29,106 bases of DNA from JANQLC01 sp036881805 (GTDB lineage Bacteria; Bacteroidota; Bacteroidia; Flavobacteriales; JANQLC01). The notes under the pieces are model-generated. The model saw only the letters and a list, made by a program, of their open reading frames with translations, had not been told where the DNA came from and did not search any database. Positions within the stretch are counted from its first letter, which is position 1, and each line of letters begins with the position of its first letter. The stretch lies in contig JBAJNK010000049.1 of the NCBI GenBank assembly GCA_036881805.1, positions 1-29,106 on the forward strand, written 5' to 3'. The translations under genes were made by a program, and so were the position numbers. Positions 8,501 to 16,406 of the stretch are shown here, in pieces.

Positions 8501-10013
8501 CGGTGGCCATGTCCATTTTTCCTTTTATGATGAGTTTTGCATTGGGGTCGTCCACATGGATTTTACCATTAAAGGCTTTATCTTTAATCCAGCCCTTTGC
8601 TGTAATGTTTTGATAGCGGTAGTTTCCGGCCTCCAAGTAATTTATTTTTCCCTTTATCTCGCCTTTGAAGTAAGCTGGATCCAGCCCAGTTCCATTCAGT
8701 GTGGCATCGATGGCCACATCGCCGAAATAAGAGTTACCGATCAGCCTTCCAATGTTGAATCGCTCGCTTTGGAAAAGGCCTGTGTATTGCGCTTTTGACG
8801 CAGTGCTGTAGTGGGTAAACGCCCCTTGGATGGAGAGGGTTCCGATATCGGTGTGCAAGGTACCATTCAGAGCGCGGTAGTCGGATGCTATTTCGGCAGT
8901 GCCCACGTAATTGAGCAGTCCGGAATGCGCAACCGCCAGAGGGATATGGCGACCCTTGGATCGGGGTAGCATTTTTACCAGGTCCTGATAGTCGGTTTGC
9001 AATTGTTTAAAATGCCCGCGGATCATATAATCTTTGCGATTTAGCCGCAAGGTCAGGTCAGCTGAAACCGCTGTTTGTCGGGCCGCGTCGACCCGCAAGT
9101 TTTTTATTTTTAAGTTGGAGAGACTGCCTTCCAACTGCGCGCTGATCCGCAGGCTATCCCCTCGATCCCAATCCGGTATAAAAGTACTCAGATCTCGCAA
9201 GCTGAGGGTGGTCTCTGCAATGCGCGCTTTCCAGAAAACGCTTTGATATAGTGATTCAAAGTCTGTCCAGTCTTTATTTTTAGAGGAGAAGCGCAGCGAT
9301 GGGATATGGATTGCGGAGTGATTTGTCGCGAGCTCAAAATGGTTCACCACACCTGATTTTCTTCCAAGTCGGCCTTGTAGGGATAGTTTTTTTACCGCAA
9401 AACCCGACAGGGTTTCGCGCAGCGAAGCCGAATCGATGGTTACCCCGATGCCATCGCCACGGTATGCTACCTTAGATGCCTTGAGGCTAATGTTTTTGAA
9501 ATCGTATTGCAACGGTTCTTTTTCATGGTAGTCCAGTTGTTGAAACCGACCGCTTTGAATGGATAGATTTCCAGATATGCTTATGGGAAGCTGAGGTTTC
9601 CCGCCCTTTTTCGTCATCCATTTTTCGAGAAACGAATGCAGGGTACTCGACGAGTCGCCTGGGTATAGGCGATTGATTACGATGGGATTGTCGATCTGTA
9701 TATCTCTGAAACGATACCTGCCCAGGGCGAGGTTGAGCTGGCTCAACGTCGTCTTTAATTCCCCGATATATAATAAGGTATCTCTTTTTTGATCTAGCGC
9801 TTTCACGCCTTTTAAGTCGATCTCCAACCAGGGGGAAACGTATATTTCCGCAAAGGAGATGTCGGTATCAAAGGCTTTATTTATATCGGAAATAACCTTG
9901 TTTAAAATGAGTTTTTGTACTGGAGCCGTGTTTATTGAGATAATTGCAAGAACCGAGAGGCCCAGCAAGGTCAAAAAGGTGTAGCGCACTATTTGGGTCA
10001 TTCGCTTGCGCAT
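5520..10013 (-). CDS. tamB: Translocation and assembly module protein TamB
   Basis: A 1497-residue TamB/DUF490 protein. TamB is anchored in the inner membrane and spans the periplasm as a long beta-taco structure; it is linked to outer-membrane protein assembly and lipid transport. A single N-terminal anchor is visible at about residues 8-28 (YTFLTLLGLSVLAIISI). A very long run of alternating beta-strand sequence follows. The C-terminal TamB domain lies at about residues 1100-1430, with the typical GTISWNGNPYEAILNLNTRY and, near the end, FSGEVEVLYDL. ATG 10013 and an in-frame ATG at 10001 (MTQIVRY) are both possible starts. It is divergent from tsaD with only 23 bp between start codons, an arrangement common in Bacteroidota. 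No partner tamA is in the window. The frame is intact. Confidence 0.92.
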   Translation of the reverse strand: MRKRMTQIVRYTFLTLLGLSVLAIISINTAPVQKLILNKVISDINKAFDTDISFAEIYVSPWLEIDLKGVKALDQKRDTLLYIGELKTTLSQLNLALGRYRFRDIQIDNPIVINRLYPGDSSSTLHSFLEKWMTKKGGKPQLPISISGNLSIQSGRFQQLDYHEKEPLQYDFKNISLKASKVAYRGDGIGVTIDSASLRETLSGFAVKKLSLQGRLGRKSGVVNHFELATNHSAIHIPSLRFSSKNKDWTDFESLYQSVFWKARIAETTLSLRDLSTFIPDWDRGDSLRISAQLEGSLSNLKIKNLRVDAARQTAVSADLTLRLNRKDYMIRGHFKQLQTDYQDLVKMLPRSKGRHIPLAVAHSGLLNYVGTAEIASDYRALNGTLHTDIGTLSIQGAFTHYSTASKAQYTGLFQSERFNIGRLIGNSYFGDVAIDATLNGTGLDPAYFKGEIKGKINYLEAGNYRYQNITAKGWIKDKAFNGKIHVDDPNAKLIIKGKMDMATENRRFSLDAIVEKINMGKLKWYKTDSLASCSGKISVDVEGTSIDNAVGIIRFSNMRYVNSHDYYYFKDFDISSKIDSNGLRRMQVDSPDILSGEIKGKFKLTQLLPLTKNALGRLFANYRPIKLDKGQYFSYHFNVHNSAINAFAPRVKLQANTQLSGIVNAEKNRFKLNFNSPGIQYKDAVALDLHIHIDTQSDKNNEIKFSKARIQGIKIYRFVTQVHFETDTLFLQSKLNLLEAEKNAFHIDWYQTINADNQFIIGFLPSNLNYRNKDWILNPQKADDVKLVIDARADWIHIPHFVIQSGGSKLTGSARIQGKHIQNIKIRVDKVKLSEITPEWRHIRLAGIASGTLTIQNVSGRPDPRFDLHIADFTCNGISYGNVRAAVRRAGTTPDYEVSMVIRDPRSQRLNLKTRVFQNSDNRFEVSGHLRLNDFDIRFLNGFLTNVLELKGEVNGDIALSGLLEDPITEGAAYARDLEAYVPYTNVKYKFPPQISIALSHGKLIIPPTRFYDVKFEQNGTIQGELHHRQFSKWDIKVRIQTDGLLVLHTDETQNPDYFGTVFATGSVDVNGPTHNLNIEASATTDKNSTLNIPLGGFRMVDKANFITFLPPKKVRKASVFFEERLQKKEKHEKPGNVNFHVNLKATEDVKVQITFGGENANYLIGRGNGDLEMKTNSYGDFNLYGTYRVNEGNYIFNFNDIISKRFTVEKGGTISWNGNPYEAILNLNTRYDTKVSNLGEYLGAYLKDTKSSGNIDVALLAHLSGHLSNPHFDFGVTTPRAGRGIQTTSAGQAIQTALRDRMQSKGEKIKQFGSILATQRFSTSLFNPGIELSGSAIEALFNQLGHIFSTISDKVHFDLKYAQGDRISSIADEFNVDLTAQLNDRITVVSNLGIPIGQRKISRFSGEVEVLYDLNPKKTLQFKAFNQRDEMEGLSTRISGYKQGLGIQYTRDFHTFKDLKEKIFGKRIKPHTAIPKTKADSTSSRWIEFKSTSGG

Positions 10014-10032
10014 CTGTTATTTCATACTTTTG
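10006..10032 (+). promoter_or_regulatory. Promoter for tsaD, possibly leaderless
   Basis: TACTTTTG at 10025-10032 matches TAnnTTTG, and a TTG lies at 10006-10008, a 16-bp spacing. The transcript start would fall within a base or two of the GTG at 10037, so the mRNA may have almost no leader. The element overlaps the 5' end of tamB on the other strand. Confidence 0.5.
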
Positions 10033-10036
10033 CGTC

Positions 10037-11056
10037 GTGAAAGGTGATCCAATCGTATTGGGCATTGAATCTTCCTGTGACGATACAGCTGCTGCAATTG
10101 TAAGCGGAAGCCATGTGCTCGCCAATGTAGTTGCTTCACAAGCTGTGCACAAAGCCTATGGCGGGGTGGTTCCGGAATTGGCTTCGCGTGCGCATCAACA
10201 AAATATCATACCTGTCGTCCATCGGGCACTTTGCCGAGCAAAAGTATCAAAAAAAGATATAGATGCCGTTGCTTTTACCCAAGGGCCTGGGTTAATCGGT
10301 GCCCTTTTGGTGGGCACATCCTTCGCAAAATCGATGTCTATGGCGCTCGATATTCCCTTAATAGCGGTGAATCACGTGAAAGCGCATATTTTGGCACACT
10401 TTATCGCAGATGCGAGTGCGGTGGCGCCCACCTTCCCATTTTTGGCACTTACGGTGAGCGGTGGACATACGCAAATCGTTTTGGTGCGGGGTTATTTCGA
10501 TATGGAAGTCCTGGGCAAAACCTTGGATGATGCTGCTGGGGAGGCGTTTGATAAGATCGCCAAAATCCTAGGCCTTCCCTATCCCGGTGGCCCTTACATC
10601 GATTCCCGGGCGGAAAGCGGTAACCCAAAGGCTTTTGTTTTTAGCAAACCCAAGGTGGAAGGGCTCAACTTTAGTTTTAGTGGGTTGAAGACCGGCATTT
10701 TATATTTCTTGCAGCAAGCGGTGAAAAGCGATCCCAACTTTATCGAACAGCGGATAGATGATCTGGCAGCCAGTGCGCAGCAAGCGATAATTGAAATCTT
10801 GATCGAAAAGATCGGACTGGCTGTCGATCGATTGGGTATTAAGCGAATTGCGCTTGCTGGTGGGGTATCGGCCAATCGCGGTTTGCGCAGTGCATTGCGC
10901 GAACGCGCCGAGCAAAGCGCTTGGCGGGTTTACATTCCCAAGCTGGAGTACACCACCGACAACGCTGCCATGATCGCTAGAGTAGGGGTGTTGAAGCTGC
11001 AAAACCGATTGGTCAGTACTTTGTATACAAGTGCGGCTGCCCGATTTGAGATATAG
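10037..11056 (+). CDS. tsaD: tRNA threonylcarbamoyladenosine transferase subunit TsaD
   Basis: A 339-residue TsaD (Kae1/Gcp/YgjD), the universal cytosolic subunit that moves threonylcarbamoyl to A37 of tRNAs reading ANN codons, with TsaB and TsaE. The product opens with VLGIESSCDDTAAAIV. Metal-ligand histidines are seen in VNHVKAHILAHF, and ATP-binding blocks in VSGGHTQIVLV, DDAAGEAFDKIAKILG and LAGGVSANRGLR. The frame is open upstream to 9944, but that extension overlaps tamB and is not family-like. GTG 10037 gives the standard MKGDPIVLGIESS start and lies 4 bases after a -7 element. The length is typical, and no damage is seen. Confidence 0.93.
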   Translation: MKGDPIVLGIESSCDDTAAAIVSGSHVLANVVASQAVHKAYGGVVPELASRAHQQNIIPVVHRALCRAKVSKKDIDAVAFTQGPGLIGALLVGTSFAKSMSMALDIPLIAVNHVKAHILAHFIADASAVAPTFPFLALTVSGGHTQIVLVRGYFDMEVLGKTLDDAAGEAFDKIAKILGLPYPGGPYIDSRAESGNPKAFVFSKPKVEGLNFSFSGLKTGILYFLQQAVKSDPNFIEQRIDDLAASAQQAIIEILIEKIGLAVDRLGIKRIALAGGVSANRGLRSALRERAEQSAWRVYIPKLEYTTDNAAMIARVGVLKLQNRLVSTLYTSAAARFEI

Positions 11057-11089
11057 ATCGCGCGCAGCAGTGCGTTTATTTTGGGCTCG

Positions 11090-11572
11090 CTGTTTTTTTG
11101 CTTTTATTCCCGCGTAGCGGTTTAAAATGAGGAGTGTTTTTTTGTATCTGTCTGTGCGTAGCGGTTTGAAAGGTTGGACTTACTTTTTTGTATTCGCGCT
11201 CTTTTAGCAGTTTGAGAAGCGCGGTTTGTTTTTTGCCCCCTATGGTCGCCCCACTGACTTTTATCCAGGCATTTTTCCATAAATGGGTCAATTAAAGAAG
11301 GGGATTATTTTCTGATGTTTGCCCCTGTAGATCTCGGTTTAAAAAGGGGGTATTTTTTCCTTGTGATGCGTGGGGGGGTGAAAAGCGGAAATTGTTTTTT
11401 AATGCTCGTCCTGTGTGGCTGCCGCAAAAGCCCTATCAGCGCATAAGTTCTACGGGGAAATAGCCTAAGCCAGTCTTTATCTTTTTGCTTTTATGGTGTT
11501 TGAAAAGGGGGTATTTCTAGGGTCTTATTTTTTTAGCATTTGCCCTGTGTGTGGCAATTAAAAAGCAGTCTT
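11090..11572. repeat. Degenerate tandem repeat array, opposite orientation (array 2)
   Basis: The convergent gap between tsaD and ppx holds about 8-10 copies of the family seen at 4787-5515, inverted. Clear landmarks are GCGTAGCGGTTTAAAATG (about 11112-11129), GCGTAGCGGTTTGAAAGG (about 11156-11173), GCAGTTTGAGAAGCG near 11206, CGGTTTAAAAAGGGGG near 11335, GTGAAAAGCGGAAATTG near 11378, GGTGTTTGAAAAGGGGG near 11495 and CCCTGTGTGTGG near 11543. T-rich tracts alternate with these cores, the complement of the A-rich tracts in array 1. The rest of the gap up to ppx (11573-11712) is AT-rich and I see nothing in it. Confidence 0.7.
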
Positions 11573-11712
11573 ATGTAAAGAACAATTTTAAATTCACTTG
11601 TATGAATTTAATTATTTGCAAAGAAAATTGAATAAGAGGCGTTTTTGCACCTGCATCAGCAGGGGTATATTTATCAATGGGGTAAGATGTGCCTTTCCTG
11701 ATGAGAATCCGG

Positions 11713-12600
11713 TCAAATCTCATTGAAATACAAGCTGCGAATCATGCCGTCGGCTAAGCCTACTTTGGGGACGTAAATGTGTTTGGCGCCCAGCCAGCGC
11801 ATCGCATTGCAGTAGATTCTAAGGGCCGGCACGATGACGTCGGCTCGGTCTAGATTCAACCCCAAATCCGCAACGCGCTGCTCATAAGTCATGTTTTTGA
11901 GCTTTTTATATTGCTCACATACATAGTGATAGTTGAGTGGCTGCCCGATTTTTCTGCCCGACATCTTAAATATCTCGTTGATATTTCCACCCGAACCAAC
12001 CGCTGTGATGTCTTTACAGCCTCCAGTCCATTCCCGTACCCAAAGGCGCATTTCACGCCACATTTCTCCAGTTACCTGCCCATTTAAAAAGCGAACCGTA
12101 CCGATGTTAAAAGAACGGGATGCAACAGCCCGATTTTTAGATAAAAGCGTGAGCTCTGTACTACCGCCACCCACATCGATAAAGAGGTAAGCTGCACTGG
12201 GATGAATATATTCTGCTAGGCCGGTTTTAAACAGGATGGCCGCTTCCTTTTTTCCATCGATGATTTTAATATCCACGCCGGTTTGGCGTCGCAGCCGTTT
12301 TGCAACGGATTCACCATTAGCCGCTGTGCGCATGGCCGAAGTAGCAAAAGCGCGGTAGTCCGCTACGCCGTGTAGTTCCATGACGAGTTGGAAGGCTTGC
12401 ATCGCTTTGACCATGCGGCGCACATCAGGGGGAGAAATGCGCTGTGCACCAAAGACACCCGTACCCAAACGAATCGGTAAACGCAATAGCAAGACCTTAT
12501 TGAATTTCGGGTTTCCGGCCTGGGTTATGGCATTGTCGATCAACAACCGAATGGCATTTGAGCCGATATCGATGGCTGCTAAGGTTTTTACCGCGATCAT
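11713..12600 (-). CDS. ppx: Ppx/GppA family phosphatase (exopolyphosphatase)
   Basis: A 295-residue member of the Ppx/GppA family, which releases phosphate from the ends of polyphosphate or from pppGpp. The actin-like ATPase fold motifs are present: AAIDIGSNAIRLLI near residue 9, FATSAMRTAANG near 106, LFIDVGGGSTELTLL near 139, and GSGGNINEIF near 203. The length fits the short two-domain form without the C-terminal HD-like domain of E. coli Ppx. Its ATG overlaps the stop codon of ppk by 4 bases, so the two are probably translated together, which favours a role in polyphosphate turnover over pppGpp. It ends the minus-strand run and faces array 2. Confidence 0.88.
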   Translation of the reverse strand: MIAVKTLAAIDIGSNAIRLLIDNAITQAGNPKFNKVLLLRLPIRLGTGVFGAQRISPPDVRRMVKAMQAFQLVMELHGVADYRAFATSAMRTAANGESVAKRLRRQTGVDIKIIDGKKEAAILFKTGLAEYIHPSAAYLFIDVGGGSTELTLLSKNRAVASRSFNIGTVRFLNGQVTGEMWREMRLWVREWTGGCKDITAVGSGGNINEIFKMSGRKIGQPLNYHYVCEQYKKLKNMTYEQRVADLGLNLDRADVIVPALRIYCNAMRWLGAKHIYVPKVGLADGMIRSLYFNEI

Positions 12601-14669
12601 TTCATTGCGGATTTCAATCGTTCGGTTTTATCCCGGTAATATGCATAACCGTCGAACTGTGCACGGTGGTGATTCCCCCTCAAACGCCTGTACCGGTTGG
12701 CTTGATCACTGTCTAAGATTCGCGCTTTGCTGTGATCGTTCCAATAGATTTCAAATATGTCGGTGATTTCTCGTCTCAAGTTCGGGTCTGCAATTGGACA
12801 TCCGACCTCTACCCTAAAATCCATGCATCGATTCATCCAGTCTGCCGAAGAGATGTAAACCTGGTCCACACCCCCATTGGCAAACCAATACACCCTGACG
12901 TGTTCCAACCATTTATCCACGACACTGATCACTTCTATGCTGTCGCTCAATCCCGATATACCCGGCCTGATCGCGCAAATCCCGCGTATGATAAAGCGCA
13001 TGGGGACGCCTGCCCGACTGGCCTGGTAGAGTTTATCGATCAGTTTTCTGTCCACCAGGTTGTTCATCCGCAAATTGATAAACGCAGGCAGGCCGCGCTT
13101 GTGGTTTTCAATTTCCCCTTCGATTAAACGGTAAATCGCATGACGCGCATGCAGTGGGGAAACGATGAGCTTTTCGTACTGAAAGGGTTTGTAATTGAGA
13201 TCGAAAAACTCAAATACTTGTCGCAGCTCTCGGGTAAGGGTTTTATCGGCGGTAAAGAGAAAGTAATCCGTATACATTTTGGCCGTCGATTCACTAAAAT
13301 TGCCCGTACCGATTAAAGCAAAACGCCTGGGTGTGCCCTCGCGTTCCATATAGCAGAGTTTGGCGTGCACTTTAAGGCCGGGTACGCCAAAGACCAAACG
13401 GATGCCGGCTTTGCGCAAATCTTCAGCCCAGCGCACATTGGCGGCTTCATCAAACCGGGCGCGCAGCTCTACTACGACAGAAACCGCTTTTCCGTTTCGA
13501 GCGGCATTCATCAGCGCAGCCAATACACGGGAATTATCGGCGACGCGGTAAACGGTCAATTGAATTTTTTTGACCCGTGGGTCGATGGCCGCCTCGCGCA
13601 ACCAACGGATAAAATTGTTAAAATCCTGGTAAGGGGTCTGTATGAGATAGTCTTTTTTGGCGATGGCTTCAAACATGCTCTCCGCATCTGAAAACCCGGG
13701 CGTGCTGAGCGGTTTGACCTCGGGATATACATGGGATTTTCGCCCCAGGTTTGGAAACAGCCTGAAGTCGCGCTTATTTTGGTAACGCCCACTCGGTATA
13801 ATGCTGTCTACATCTTCCGCTATGCGCATTTGCTTGCAGAAAAACCGCAGGGTGTTCCTGGGCATTTTCGAGTCGTACACCATGCGCACGGGTTCGGCTT
13901 TCCGCTGTCTTTCCAAACTGCGGGCTATTTTATCTACAAAGCTCCGGTGTAAATCATTGTCGATGGAGAGTTCGGCATCACGCGAAATTTTAAAGGCATG
14001 TGCCTCGATCTCAGCGTGGGGAAACATGAAGAATACCGACTCCAAATGAAGGCGGATGATGTCTTCCAGCATTACGATGTATTTCTCCTTGCCCGATTTG
14101 GGCAACACGACGAAACGGGGCAAGCGATCGGTAGGTACCTCGACCAGGGCATACCTCGTCTGTTTGTTTTTCGGGTATATCGTAATGGCGAGATACAAAA
14201 AGCGGTCCCGCAATTCGGGAAAGGGCAGATGCTTGTCAAAGGTGATGATGTTGAGTATCGGTATAATTTTATCGTTAAAAAAATGCTTTAGAAAGGATTG
14301 CTGTTCGGGTCTAACGCTTTTCTCGTCGGCGATAAAGATGTTTTTTTCTGCCAGTTTTTCAATCAACGCATCGTAAATTACCGTATAGCGGGTCTGCAAA
14401 CACTTCACGGTTTCATTGATCTCTTTTAATAGCTCGTCGGGCGGTACACCGTCAAATGAGGTATATTTTTGGGCGTTGCTCAGTTGGACCAAACGGCGTA
14501 CCGAGGCGTAGCGCACCTTAAAGAACTCGTCCAGATTATTTGAAAAGATACCCAAAAACCGCAAGCGCTCCACCAGTGGAACGGTCGCATCCCCCGCCTC
14601 TTGCAAAACCCGCGCGTTAAATCGCAACCAGCTGATCTCGCGATTTATATACCTGTCTGCATTTTTCAT
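12597..14669 (-). CDS. ppk: Polyphosphate kinase 1
   Basis: A 690-residue Ppk1, which reversibly transfers the gamma-phosphate of ATP to growing polyphosphate. The N-terminal domain begins YINREISWLRFNARVLQEA and contains FLGIFSNNLDEFFKVR. The autophosphorylated histidine is His435 in GLKVHAKLCYME, and the second essential histidine is His590 in WLEHVRVYWF, close to E. coli positions 435 and 592. The phospholipase-D-like blocks GTGNFSESTAKMYTD and YISSADWMNRCMD are intact. The length matches the family. It overlaps both the upstream SixA-like gene and the downstream ppx by 4 bases, forming a compact phosphate/polyphosphate operon. Confidence 0.95.
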   Translation of the reverse strand: MKNADRYINREISWLRFNARVLQEAGDATVPLVERLRFLGIFSNNLDEFFKVRYASVRRLVQLSNAQKYTSFDGVPPDELLKEINETVKCLQTRYTVIYDALIEKLAEKNIFIADEKSVRPEQQSFLKHFFNDKIIPILNIITFDKHLPFPELRDRFLYLAITIYPKNKQTRYALVEVPTDRLPRFVVLPKSGKEKYIVMLEDIIRLHLESVFFMFPHAEIEAHAFKISRDAELSIDNDLHRSFVDKIARSLERQRKAEPVRMVYDSKMPRNTLRFFCKQMRIAEDVDSIIPSGRYQNKRDFRLFPNLGRKSHVYPEVKPLSTPGFSDAESMFEAIAKKDYLIQTPYQDFNNFIRWLREAAIDPRVKKIQLTVYRVADNSRVLAALMNAARNGKAVSVVVELRARFDEAANVRWAEDLRKAGIRLVFGVPGLKVHAKLCYMEREGTPRRFALIGTGNFSESTAKMYTDYFLFTADKTLTRELRQVFEFFDLNYKPFQYEKLIVSPLHARHAIYRLIEGEIENHKRGLPAFINLRMNNLVDRKLIDKLYQASRAGVPMRFIIRGICAIRPGISGLSDSIEVISVVDKWLEHVRVYWFANGGVDQVYISSADWMNRCMDFRVEVGCPIADPNLRREITDIFEIYWNDHSKARILDSDQANRYRRLRGNHHRAQFDGYAYYRDKTERLKSAMK

Positions 14670-15163
14670 CTGTGCCGCAGTTGTTTTGGAAATAAATGGT
14701 AAACGGTTTTTCCGCTATCGGGAATAGCACGCCAATTTTCGGCACCGATTTCTATCACCGCTACACCGCTGGTGGGAAAATGATCGAAGTGTACATTGCC
14801 GAGCCTGCTAGCTGTAACAGCAATAGCCGGATTGTGCCCAAAGGCGATCGACGAGTCTACATTGGGATCTATCCGCCCCAGTAGGTCTATTAATCCGCTC
14901 GGCTCAAAAGTGTAGAGCGCGTCATTTATGACCACTTCTGAAAAGTCCTTCTGAAAGTTTTGTGCAAAGATTAAGGCGGTGTGATGCGCTCGATTGGCAC
15001 AGCTGCTCACCCAGTATGCTGGACTTGTAAAACCTTGAGCTAGGCTTTTAGAAACGCGATGCGCATCGGCAATCCCACTGCTCTTCAGCGGCCTGTCACA
15101 ATCTGGTATCCCTTCGAGATTCTGGACAGATTTGGCGTGCCGGACTAAAAACAAGGTTTTCAA
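14666..15163 (-). CDS. SixA-like histidine phosphatase
   Basis: A 165-residue histidine-phosphatase (phosphoglycerate-mutase-like) protein of the small SixA type. The catalytic RHG-type motif reads LVRHAKS, with Arg8 and the phosphate-accepting His9. The second arginine lies in SSCANRAHHTA near residue 55 and the second histidine in AFGHNP near 110. In E. coli SixA removes phosphate from phosphohistidine in ArcB and in PTS proteins; the target here is unknown. It shares 4-base overlaps with rnz upstream and ppk downstream. Its place directly before ppk suggests a phosphate-related task, but that is inference from context only. Confidence 0.85.
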   Translation of the reverse strand: MKTLFLVRHAKSVQNLEGIPDCDRPLKSSGIADAHRVSKSLAQGFTSPAYWVSSCANRAHHTALIFAQNFQKDFSEVVINDALYTFEPSGLIDLLGRIDPNVDSSIAFGHNPAIAVTASRLGNVHFDHFPTSGVAVIEIGAENWRAIPDSGKTVYHLFPKQLRHR

Positions 15164-16104
15164 GATACTGCGATTTTGGGATTACCGCGCGCTATCTCTA
15201 ACACTTCACCCGCTCTGGTTAGTCGTACAGGCTTAAACTGGGTTTCCGCTTCTCTTTGAAAGGCATCCCATTCCTTATACCGGGCTGAAAAGTGCCCCAA
15301 CAATAGCAATCCTGCATGGGAGGCCAGCGCCAATTGAGCGGCCTCTATAGCAGTTGAATGCTTGGTTTGTCTCGCCAGATGCGTGTCGTCTGCTAAGAAT
15401 GTGGCTTCGTGGTACAATGCGCTCACATTTTTCAACAAACCAGCCAATTCGGGCTTATAAGCCGTGTCGGAACAGAAGGCATAAGAAAGGGGATTCGGCG
15501 GATCCTGGGTCACCCATTCATTTTTAATGCGCGTGCCGTCTTTTCGGATGAAATCGCATCCGTTTTTCAAATTTGAGTGGTCTCGTATTTGAATTTCAGG
15601 GTATTTTTCTACGGCAGCCCGATCCAATTTTCTAAGCTCGGGCTTTTCCTTAAAGAGATAACCGTTGGTATAGATTCGGTGGTCCAATGGCAGGTTTCTC
15701 ACCTCAATTTTATCGTCCGCATAGATGACTTCTGAGTTGTTGGTGCTCAATTCTACGATTTGCAACGGGTAACTCAGTCGCATACCGGTCTCTTTAAAAA
15801 TCGTTGCCACGATCGATTCTGTCCCTTTTGGTGCAAAGACCTGCAAGGGTCTTTTTCGCTGCAGCAGCTGAAGAGAGGCGAGCAGGCCCGGCAAGCCGAA
15901 AAAGTGGTCGCCGTGCAAATGCGAGATGTATATCTGATCAATCCTGGAAAATGCAACACCTGCCTTCCGCAATTGCAGCTGTGTGCCTTCGCCGCAATCG
16001 ATTAAGATATACCGCTCGCATATTTGCAACAATTGAGCTGTGGGAAAGTTTTGAGGGGTAGGGGTTGCCGAGGCTGAACCCAAAATGGTTAGACTGATAC
16101 CCAT
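15160..16104 (-). CDS. rnz: Ribonuclease Z
   Basis: A 314-residue short-form RNase Z (ElaC), a metallo-beta-lactamase-fold endonuclease that trims the 3' trailer of tRNA precursors. The zinc motif HLHGDH is at residues 62-67 within YISHLHGDHFFGLPG. The other ligands are visible in FCSDTAY, HSTAIEAAQLA and LLGHFSARY near residues 210-275. LIDCGEGTQLQL near 35 is also typical. The ATG at 16104 yields the standard MGISLTILGSASATPT start. The gene is 41 bp downstream of a small broken gene and about 300 bp downstream of rpsA, and it overlaps the SixA-like gene by 4 bases. It is intact. Confidence 0.93.
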   Translation of the reverse strand: MGISLTILGSASATPTPQNFPTAQLLQICERYILIDCGEGTQLQLRKAGVAFSRIDQIYISHLHGDHFFGLPGLLASLQLLQRKRPLQVFAPKGTESIVATIFKETGMRLSYPLQIVELSTNNSEVIYADDKIEVRNLPLDHRIYTNGYLFKEKPELRKLDRAAVEKYPEIQIRDHSNLKNGCDFIRKDGTRIKNEWVTQDPPNPLSYAFCSDTAYKPELAGLLKNVSALYHEATFLADDTHLARQTKHSTAIEAAQLALASHAGLLLLGHFSARYKEWDAFQREAETQFKPVRLTRAGEVLEIARGNPKIAVS

Positions 16105-16145
16105 CTAATCGATTACCAACCTTATAAATATGTTTAGAAAATATG

Positions 16146-16400
16146 TCATAGGCCTAACTCGCGTTGTATTTCTTCCATTTCGATATACTGCTCAGCCTCA
16201 TCTAAGGTCGGTGCGATCACCCCGCCTTCCCACCATATGCTGCATGGTTTTTGGGCTATTTTACTCAGCCGGGCTACATGCGACGATTCGGATTGTACGT
16301 CATTGAGTTAAACCGCTTAGTTTACCGCAGGGTCGCCTGAAACAACCCGACTCAAACGACTGAGCAGCGCATTGAATTTTTTACGTGATTCGACTTTCAT
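16146..16400 (-). pseudogene. Small unidentified gene broken by two in-frame stops
   Basis: Only 7 bases after the rpsA stop, an ATG (16398-16400) opens a 27-codon frame, MKVESRKKFNALLSRL through GDPAVN, ended by TAA at 16317-16319. In the same frame, two codons later, there is another TAA (16308-16310), and then 53 sense codons follow to TGA at 16146-16148. That second part has good coding character (SKIAQKPCSIWWEGG, TLDEAEQYIEMEEIQRELGL) but no normal start codon. The simplest reading is one roughly 80-residue protein interrupted by nonsense mutations. I do not recognise the family. Alternatives are a real 27-residue peptide followed by decayed sequence, or a base-calling problem. Confidence 0.5.
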
Positions 16401-16406
16401 CTCGTG

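Noticed and set aside
11076..11291. A 71-codon minus-strand frame after tsaD
   Set aside because: Lies in array 2, is Lys/Thr-rich repeat translation, and has no recognisable family or start signal.
16308..16319. Stop-codon reassignment (TAA read as an amino acid)
   Set aside because: TAA ends several intact genes here (for example truA and aroQ) at the expected family length, so the code is standard.
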